Shown here: one piece after another, positions 32,925 through 37,706 of the stretch
Layout of the letters: each line of letters begins with the position of its first letter
How positions within the stretch are numbered: the stretch's first letter is position 1
Notes under the pieces: model-generated
Databases searched by the model: none
Told to the model about the DNA's origin: nothing
The model's input: only the letters and a program-made list of their open reading frames with translations
Made by a program: the position numbers and the translations under genes
DNA from: Lachnospiraceae bacterium
GTDB taxonomy: Bacteria > Bacillota > Clostridia > Lachnospirales > Lachnospiraceae
Assembly (NCBI GenBank): GCA_021203305.1
Contig: JAJQBK010000028.1
Coordinates: 14,151-51,856 of the forward strand
Direction: 5' to 3'
DNA: 37,706 nt

Positions 32925-32947
32925 AAGACCTCCTGTAGCAATTTGTC

Positions 32948-33099
32948 GTGAGAAAGAGTGAAACTGTCGGGCTCATACTTCGCAGGACATTCCGATGAGC
33001 CTGTAAGCATGTCAATCGTGTTCAGCATGGGCTTCCACGATTGACAACAGTCTCATCTCCATTGCGCAGAAATCGCCCGGCAGTTTCACTCTTTCTCAC
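32948..33099. repeat. Palindromic intergenic element B
   Basis: The 25-bp arms 32948-32972 and 33075-33099 (GTGAGAAAGAGTGAAACTG..., one mismatch) enclose an 11-bp hairpin, TGTCAATCGTG (33010-33020) / CACGATTGACA (33036-33046), with loop TTCAGCATGGGCTTC. In reverse orientation the core aligns with element A (GGAGATGAGACT, GAAGCC..TGCTGAA, AGGCTCATCG). It begins 24 bp upstream of the glgB start codon. Confidence 0.85.
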
Positions 33100-33161
33100 T
33101 CTGTATTGCAGATTAAATTTCTGAAAAGTTATCACGCTCAAGTTCTCTTTATAGACTCGAG

Positions 33162-33190
33162 TTGATTTTCCAACTACAATTTATTATAAT
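33162..33190 (+). promoter_or_regulatory. SigmaA-type promoter of the TetR gene
   Basis: TTGATT (33162-33167), a 17-bp spacer and TATAAT (33185-33190) are present. AGTTG/CAACT overlaps the -35 as a short dyad that could be an operator. Confidence 0.7.
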
Positions 33191-33305
33191 CTCATTATAA
33201 ATAAAAAGCATGCAAAATCCACCCACTGATTAGTCAAAAAGTAGGATAAACAACTTTTCAGTCGAATTGTCCGAAATCCTGGCACAGATAAGAAAGAGGC
33301 ATGAA

Positions 33306-33833
33306 ATGGATATCAGAATCAAGAAGACAAAAGAAAGCATCACCAACGCTTTTCTGGAGCTGCGCAGCCGCAGGCCGTTGGAAAAAATCACGGTAAAGGA
33401 GCTGTGCGAAAAAGCGATGATCAACAAGTCCACCTTTTATTCTCATTATACGGATGTGTACGATTTGTCGGAGCAGCTGGAAAATGAAGTGGTGGAGTCA
33501 GTGCTCTCCAACCTGACAATGCCGTCAGATTTAAAAACCTCGGAATTTGTGAATGAGCTCTTTCACGCCCTGCTCTCCTGTGACCGACTGATCAATATTC
33601 TTTTTACCGGGGACAGGCAGGGACGGCTTCTTAAGGTGCTCAAGCCCCGGCTGCAGAAGATGTTCCTGCCCTATTATCTGGAGCATACCGACAGTCCCGA
33701 GCGGGCCAATATCCTTCTCAATTTCAGCATCAACGGCTGCTATTACGCGTTCATGGAGAACCGCGCCTACGGGGACGATTTTGTGATACAGGTACTGGGG
33801 GAGATCAACGATTCCATTATCAGAATGCTGTAA
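33306..33833 (+). CDS. TetR/AcrR-family transcriptional regulator
   Basis: ATG 33306 (MDIRIKKTKESI) has GAGG six nt upstream; a TTG at 33267 has no site. The 175-residue protein has a typical N-terminal HTH (ITNAFLELRSRRPLEKITVKELCEKAMINKSTFYSHYTDVYDL, given here in parts: ITVKELCEKA, INKSTFYSHY). The C-terminal helical ligand domain is closest in style to small clostridial regulators (LLNFSINGCYYAFMENRAYGDD). The ligand is unknown. It is divergent from glgB across 380 bp that contain element B and its own promoter. Confidence 0.88.
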   Translation: MDIRIKKTKESITNAFLELRSRRPLEKITVKELCEKAMINKSTFYSHYTDVYDLSEQLENEVVESVLSNLTMPSDLKTSEFVNELFHALLSCDRLINILFTGDRQGRLLKVLKPRLQKMFLPYYLEHTDSPERANILLNFSINGCYYAFMENRAYGDDFVIQVLGEINDSIIRML

Positions 33834-33892
33834 AAAAACAGCAGCTCATTTCATCCGCCCGAAAAAAACTTCTTCAAAATTTATAATGCCCC

Positions 33893-33920
33893 TTGCATAT
33901 ACATATTATTGTGATATACT
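33893..33920 (+). promoter_or_regulatory. Promoter of the small HTH gene
   Basis: TTGCAT (33893-33898), a 16-bp spacer and TATACT (33915-33920) lie about 60 bp upstream of the start. Confidence 0.65.
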
Positions 33921-33981
33921 AACTTTATAAACATATCAAAATAATTTTATGGTAACAAAATGAAGGGGGGGGATGATACCG

Positions 33982-34182
33982 ATGATGAAAAGAGGAAGAC
34001 CCGCACTTTATGACAGCAACGATACTCCTATCGAAATGTTCAGGGACTACATGACCATGACAACCGCTGAGGTGGCGCGGAAATACGACTGCAGCCCTTC
34101 TACCGTCGCGAAATACTGTAAAATTGTGAAGTCCCTGCCGGAGGGCAGGGAAATAATGAAACAGGCGGAGGGCGCCAAATGA
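33982..34182 (+). CDS. Small HTH DNA-binding protein
   Basis: The gene encodes 66 residues starting MMKRGRPALYDSND. ATG 33982 is preferred because the run of eight G (33965-33972) then has 9-nt spacing; ATG 33973 abuts that run. KRGRPALYD resembles an AT-hook-like or basic N-terminal arm, and TTAEVARKYDCSPSTVAKYCKIV is a resolvase/Mor-like HTH. No catalytic part is present. It converges with the 127-residue gene; a weak GC-rich hairpin followed by TTTT lies at 34171-34202. It may be a regulator from a mobile element. Confidence 0.65.
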   Translation: MMKRGRPALYDSNDTPIEMFRDYMTMTTAEVARKYDCSPSTVAKYCKIVKSLPEGREIMKQAEGAK

Positions 34183-34201
34183 CCGCAGACGGCGCGCCTT
34201 T

Positions 34202-34585
34202 TCACTCTTCCATGCCGTTCCATATCCACTCACAGACTCTCCTGAGATATTCCGGGAAATCCCCGCTCGGGTCCTCCATGATTTTTGAACCCGAGACGGT
34301 GCCCATTGCGCCCAGTGTGAGCAATACCACATCATCCGGCTCATCCTTCAGATTTTGCTTCACATGGGCGCTCGCGTGTATCAGGGCAGTGTCTATCAGG
34401 GCCGCGAGCTCGCCGGCCTTCATGTCGGCGACGCCATCATTCATCGAGAGCATCTGCCGAAAAAGCTCCTTTGACGCCTGTGATCCCAGATCCATAAAAA
34501 AGATAAGCAGAGAATCGGCAGCAATCTTCTCGTCCATACTTAAGGACAGGCCGTCCCTTAACTGTTCCGCCTTTGATTTATTCAT
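34202..34585 (-). CDS. Hypothetical protein, soluble and helical
   Basis: I recognise no family in these 127 residues. The protein is acidic and predicted helical (MNKSKAEQLRDGLSLSMDEK, DSLLIFFMDLGSQASKELFRQ, MKAGELAALIDTALIHASAH), with no signal peptide or membrane segment; the C-terminus ends VCEWIWNGMEE. The ATG has only AGGTG about 14 nt upstream. Expression is nonetheless well supported by a strong promoter at 34652-34680 overlapped by a palindrome. It converges with the small HTH gene and is divergent from the LexA-controlled operon. Confidence 0.6.
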   Translation of the reverse strand: MNKSKAEQLRDGLSLSMDEKIAADSLLIFFMDLGSQASKELFRQMLSMNDGVADMKAGELAALIDTALIHASAHVKQNLKDEPDDVVLLTLGAMGTVSGSKIMEDPSGDFPEYLRRVCEWIWNGMEE

Positions 34586-34645
34586 GATGTTATTCTTTCA
34601 CCTGTTGCTTTCCTGTTTTTTTCTCATAACAGTTTTTTTCTGTTC

Positions 34646-34680
34646 TGTTCAATTCTAGCACTTGAACAAAGCACAGGCAA
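34646..34680 (-). promoter_or_regulatory. Promoter with overlapping palindromic operator
   Basis: On the minus strand TTGCCT (34675-34680), a 17-bp spacer and TAGAAT (34652-34657) are present. TGTTCAA (34646-34652) and TTGAACA (34662-34668) form a perfect 7-bp dyad with a 9-bp spacer covering the -10. It differs from the LexA box at 34835. Confidence 0.75.
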
Positions 34681-34700
34681 GAAAAACAATTTCCACCCGC

Positions 34701-34740
34701 CAAATCTTAAGATTTGCACACTTACGCCTGAAGTTCAGGC
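34701..34740. repeat. Palindrome plus hairpin in the divergent gap
   Basis: CAAATCTTAAGATTTG (34701-34716) is a perfect 16-bp palindrome. GCCTGAAGTTCAGGC (34726-34740) is a 7-bp hairpin with a 1-nt centre, followed by TTCCCC. It could be a remnant of an IS200/IS605-type end, but no transposase is nearby. Confidence 0.5.
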
Positions 34741-34827
34741 TTCCCCACCCCTCCGGATGGTAACCTGTTGTAAACATTTCACCAGGAAAATTTAAAGCAT
34801 TTTAATTACGCCAGATCACATTTATGC

Positions 34828-34856
34828 TTGAAATCGAACGCATGTTCGTATATAAT
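34828..34856 (+). promoter_or_regulatory. Promoter with embedded LexA (SOS) box
   Basis: TTGAAA (34828-34833), a 17-bp spacer and TATAAT (34851-34856) form a near-ideal sigmaA promoter. Inside the spacer CGAACGCATGTTCG (34835-34848) matches the Gram-positive LexA/DinR operator CGAAC-RNRY-GTTYG exactly. Confidence 0.92.
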
Positions 34857-34954
34857 GTGTCTTGATACACCATAAATTATCCGGTCATTGCAGCCACGAA
34901 CGCATAACCGGCGAATGTTTTGCCATATTAATCATAAAAGGAGGTGACCTGTCC

Positions 34955-35245
34955 ATGCATCCAAAAGCCCGGACCATGCAGCAGCCAAAGAAGAAAGTCT
35001 ATGTGAAGGTCTCTTCTGATACGGACCAGACCGGCTATGTAGAGCCCAAAATCATCACATGGACAGACGGCAGACAATACCGGATTGAAGATGTGAAGGA
35101 TGTCCGTCCTGCCGGTACGGCAGGCGCACACTATTGCGTGGATTGCTATACCGTAGTTATCAAAGGCCAGCGGAAACACCTCTTCTACGAACTCGTTGAC
35201 GACCGCTTTCTGGGAAGACACGGGAGGTGGTATGTTGAAGTATAG
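34955..35245 (+). CDS. Small protein in the SOS operon
   Basis: This 96-residue protein starts at ATG 34955, preceded by a near-perfect AAAGGAGGTGA. After a basic N-terminus (MHPKARTMQQPKKK) the sequence is beta-rich: VYVKVSSDT, PKIITWTDGRQYRIEDVKDV, YCVDCYTVVIKGQRKHLFYE, GRHGRWYVEV. The DGRQY.I and GRW.VE pattern recalls the small DUF6504-type proteins encoded beside Y-family polymerases, but the match is by eye only. It is the first gene after the LexA-box promoter and 45 bp before the polymerase, so it is probably an accessory of damage-induced synthesis. Confidence 0.7.
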   Translation: MHPKARTMQQPKKKVYVKVSSDTDQTGYVEPKIITWTDGRQYRIEDVKDVRPAGTAGAHYCVDCYTVVIKGQRKHLFYELVDDRFLGRHGRWYVEV

Positions 35246-35290
35246 AATTATAAATTTGGGAAATCAGCGGCAGAAAGGGGAAATTGGCAA

Positions 35291-36784
35291 ATGTACGCAA
35301 ATCCGGACATGAAAACAGACCAGGGTCACACCTATCTGGCAATCGATCTCAAGTCTTATTTTGCCAGCTGTGAATGCGCAGACCGTCATTTCGACCCTCT
35401 CACAACCAACCTGGTTGTGGCGGACGAAAGCCGCACAGAGAAAACCATCTGCCTTGCCGTATCCCCCTCCCTGAAAGCTTATGGAATCCCGGGACGGCCC
35501 CGGCTGTTTGAAGTAATACAGGCTGTAGACAGAATCAACGCGGAGCGGATAAACACACTCCGCCGCGTCACAGGCAATCCAAAAGCAGAATTTACTTCCT
35601 CCTCATTTGACGCGGAGACCCTTGCGGCGGACCCATGGGCGAAGCTCACATACATCACTGCCCCGCCGAGGATGAAACGCTACGTGGAGACGTCGGCGCA
35701 GATTTATTCCATCTACTTAAAGTATGTGGCCCCGGAGGACATCTTCGCTTATTCTATAGATGAGGTGTTCATTGACGCCACGGCCTACTTAAAAACCTAC
35801 CACATGACGGCGCACGAGCTGGCCATGACGATGATCCGTGAGGTCCTGTACACCACAGGCATCACAGCCACAGGCGGCATCGGCACCAACCTGTATCTCG
35901 CCAAGGTTGCCATGGACATTGTGGCGAAGCGCGTACCCGCGGATAAAGACGGCGTCCGCATTGCAGATCTGGACGAGTATTCTTACCGCGCCAGGCTGTG
36001 GTGCCACAGGCCGCTCACAGACTTCTGGCGTGTCGGTTCCGCTACTGCGCGAAAGCTTGAGAAAAGATACCTGTATACTATGGGGGATGTTGCGCGGGAA
36101 AGCCTCATCAACCCGGAGTGGTTCTATAAGACCTTCGGCGTCGATGCCGAAATCCTCATGGAACACGCCTGGGGAATTGAGCCGGTCACAATGAAGCATA
36201 TCAGGAACTACAAGGCCGACAACCACAGCCTGTCGGAGGGACAGGTTCTCTCCGAGCCGTATGAATACAGCAAGGCGCGGATCATCGTCCGGGAGATGGC
36301 GGACAGCCTGGTGCTGCAGCTCGTGGAGAAGGAGCTGGTGACAGACTTAATCACGCTGGACATCAGCTACGACAGGGAGAACTGTGATAAAGGAAGGTAC
36401 TCCGGAAGCGTAAAGACTGACCACTACGGCAGGCTCGTTCCCAAACCGGCGCATGGAAGCGCACGACTGGGATCGCCAACAAACCTCGGCTCTGAAATCA
36501 TCACAGCAGCTTTAGGAATCTTTGACCGGATTGCTGATAAGAATCTGACCGTGCGGCGCATCAACATAGCCGCCGGACACGTGACCGAGGACACAGGCAC
36601 ATACCAGATTGATCTGTTCACGGACGTGGAAAAACAGGAAAAGGAAAAGAATCTGCAATCCGCAATGGCAACGATAAAAAGACGGTTTGGGAAAAACGCT
36701 GTGCTGAAGGGCACAAGCTACCTGGAAGGAGCGACCATGCGTGAGCGCAACGGCCAGATCGGTGGGCATCGCAGCGGGGAATGA
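35291..36784 (+). CDS. Y-family (UmuC/UvrX-type) DNA polymerase
   Basis: This translesion polymerase has 497 residues. Palm motifs are AIDLKSYFASCE (metal ligand Asp19) and YSIDEVFID (Asp157, Glu158). GGIGTNLYLAKVAMDIVAK and FWRVGSATARKLEKRYLYTMGD (thumb HhH, shown in shorter parts VGSATARKLEKRY) follow, then the little-finger domain (ADNHSLSEGQVLSEPYEYS). The C-terminus (RRFGKNAVLKGTSYLEGATM) is that of the UmuC/UvrX branch and not DinB. The start is ATG 35291 with AAAGGGG about 10 nt upstream. A LexA-boxed promoter lies upstream and a YolD-like gene downstream, the same partner as UvrX of Bacillus phage SPbeta. Such operons often travel on mobile elements. Confidence 0.93.
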   Translation: MYANPDMKTDQGHTYLAIDLKSYFASCECADRHFDPLTTNLVVADESRTEKTICLAVSPSLKAYGIPGRPRLFEVIQAVDRINAERINTLRRVTGNPKAEFTSSSFDAETLAADPWAKLTYITAPPRMKRYVETSAQIYSIYLKYVAPEDIFAYSIDEVFIDATAYLKTYHMTAHELAMTMIREVLYTTGITATGGIGTNLYLAKVAMDIVAKRVPADKDGVRIADLDEYSYRARLWCHRPLTDFWRVGSATARKLEKRYLYTMGDVARESLINPEWFYKTFGVDAEILMEHAWGIEPVTMKHIRNYKADNHSLSEGQVLSEPYEYSKARIIVREMADSLVLQLVEKELVTDLITLDISYDRENCDKGRYSGSVKTDHYGRLVPKPAHGSARLGSPTNLGSEIITAALGIFDRIADKNLTVRRINIAAGHVTEDTGTYQIDLFTDVEKQEKEKNLQSAMATIKRRFGKNAVLKGTSYLEGATMRERNGQIGGHRSGE

Positions 36785-36908
36785 GGAATTCCCTTCCCGA
36801 AAACAGAGAATTTTCCTTCCGATTTTAGGGATTTTCGCCTGACAAAACACAGGCAAGCAGACACACGGCAGAAAGAACAGCCACAGGCAGGAAGGAGACA
36901 GCCGGCAA

Positions 36909-37373
36909 ATGACCGATACATCCGTATTAACTGAGGGAGAAGAAAAATACAGCGACATCATCCGCAGGACCTGGCCTGCTGACCCGTCCATCTATAGAAA
37001 GCATCCGAAGATGCCGCTCCAGGATCGCGCTAAGATATTCGCCCCGTTTGCCGCCCTCCGCGGCCACAGTGACCGCCTTTCCGAAGAGGCAGGGAAACTG
37101 CTCCGCTGCAGCCGGATAGAGCTGTCCGGGGAAGAAGCGGCGGTCCTGTCCGACAAACTCCTGCAGATGAAGAAAGGCATGGAAGTGACCGTGGTTTACT
37201 TCGAGCCGGATTCTCCCGGTGACAGCGTCGGCTGCTACATCTCGCTGACCGGCACCGTAGCGGAAATTGATGTCACCTTCCGGATCATTAAGATAAACAC
37301 AGGCAGGACATCTGATAAGGGAGAAATCGTGAAAGCCGTGAAATTTGATGACCTGCTTGATGTCACTGCCTGA
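36909..37373 (+). CDS. YolD-like family protein
   Basis: In this 154-residue protein the family signature is DRAKIFAPFAALRGHSDRL, followed by LSDKLLQMKKGMEVTVVYFEP and an SH3-like C-terminal part (GCYISLTGTVAEIDVTFRII, KAVKFDDLLDV). GGAAGGAG lies about 11 nt before ATG 36909. YolD proteins pair with UvrX-type polymerases in SPbeta and related elements, and this gene follows such a polymerase after 124 bp, most likely on the same LexA-controlled transcript. The molecular role is unknown. Confidence 0.9.
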   Translation: MTDTSVLTEGEEKYSDIIRRTWPADPSIYRKHPKMPLQDRAKIFAPFAALRGHSDRLSEEAGKLLRCSRIELSGEEAAVLSDKLLQMKKGMEVTVVYFEPDSPGDSVGCYISLTGTVAEIDVTFRIIKINTGRTSDKGEIVKAVKFDDLLDVTA

Positions 37374-37461
37374 GTTTTCTGCTTTCTCCCCCTTCTACAA
37401 CCGTGAAACATCATATTTTACCGTGGTCAGACTCTTACGGTTTGCCCGAAAATTGTTGTTT

Positions 37462-37706
37462 TTACTCCGTCAAAACCCTGCACTGCTTTAAACAGAAAGT
37501 GATTCCGTAATGCCTGATACTCTTCGGTGACCGCTGGCTAAAGTACTGGTCGTACCGCAGCCTGTTAATCTGGTCAATCGCTTCCTGGGCATCCGCATTT
37601 AAATCCCTATTGCTTTTTGAATACTTAACCTCAATAATGTATGCGTCTTTCTTACGCAGATTGAACGCCGTGATGTCCGCTCTGCCATTGCCAGCCTCAC
37701 GCTCAG
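37462..37706 (-). CDS. C-terminal end of a PD-(D/E)XK nuclease-superfamily protein
   Basis: This is partial and enters from the right edge; only the last 80 or so codons are visible, with the stop at 37462-37464. The reading is EREAGNGRADITAF, then KKDAYIIEVKYSKS, then QEAIDQINRLRYDQYF, then a short tail ending CRVLTE. GRADI followed by IEVK is the D...ExK active site, and the QI...Y motif follows. This pattern fits the PF08011-type nuclease domain found at the C-terminus of AAA-ATPase-like proteins (DUF1703 group) common in Clostridia and Bacteroidetes. It converges with the YolD-like gene. Confidence 0.85.
   Translation of the reverse strand, partial: EREAGNGRADITAFNLRKKDAYIIEVKYSKSNRDLNADAQEAIDQINRLRYDQYFSQRSPKSIRHYGITFCLKQCRVLTE

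Noticed and set aside
1-37706. CRISPR array or complete insertion sequence
   Set aside because: There are no regularly spaced identical repeats and no transposase or integrase frame. The repeats found are tandem duplications or dispersed palindromes.

Overview
The window reads as chromosomal DNA of an anaerobic, spore-forming Clostridia bacterium, most likely Lachnospiraceae. The evidence is the forespore sigma factor SigG with a divergent YlmC/YmxH-type gene, a ferredoxin-domain [FeFe]-hydrogenase, the run nrdR, yqeG, aroE, aroK, aroQ, efp, families typical of that group (DUF5688, DUF1292, DUF5696-like), strong AGGAGG ribosome sites, and a tRNA gene without an encoded CCA. Most genes lie on the minus strand.

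Layout from left to right. (1) 1-4360 is a comparatively AT-rich accessory block with two tandem paralogous genes for multidomain TIR-TIR-Sel1/TPR proteins. The second is interrupted by a -1 frame change exactly at a run of seven A. (2) 4365-11777 is housekeeping: metA, a divergent ligA, an RluF-type pseudouridine synthase, a membrane-anchored SH3b protein, tRNA-Arg(CCG), a DUF5688 protein and efp. (3) 11980-15478 holds the shikimate genes, yqeG, nrdR and ylmC, and sigG is divergent at 15728. (4) 16581-17171 is a DUF4160/DUF2442 gene pair. (5) 17240-25045 is a minus-strand series of carbohydrate-related genes: a GH101-like hydrolase, a ketopantoate-reductase-like enzyme, an SGNH esterase, a lactonase-fold beta-propeller, a small Cys-rich protein, and a GlgX-like protein that has lost its GH13 catalytic residues. 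(6) 25193-32924 carries DUF1292, a UvrD-type helicase, gltX, the hydrogenase and a fully intact glgB. A TetR-type regulator diverges from glgB. (7) 33893-37706 is a second accessory block: a small HTH gene convergent with an unknown gene that has a palindrome over its promoter, then a LexA-controlled mutagenesis operon (small protein, Y-family polymerase, YolD-like), and the end of a PD-(D/E)XK protein entering from the right.

The most unusual content is of two kinds. The first is the TIR gene pair with its possible frameshift switch. The second is a set of structured, dispersed intergenic repeats. Two long palindromic elements (29147-29342 and 32948-33099) share a core hairpin with a compensatory base-pair change but have unrelated outer arms. 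A third element (21237-21319) carries the same loop words inside different arms, and those arms recur in a short hairpin at 11001-11030. A separate short repeat lies just beyond the stop codons of three minus-strand genes. All statements come from reading the sequence; no database search was run.
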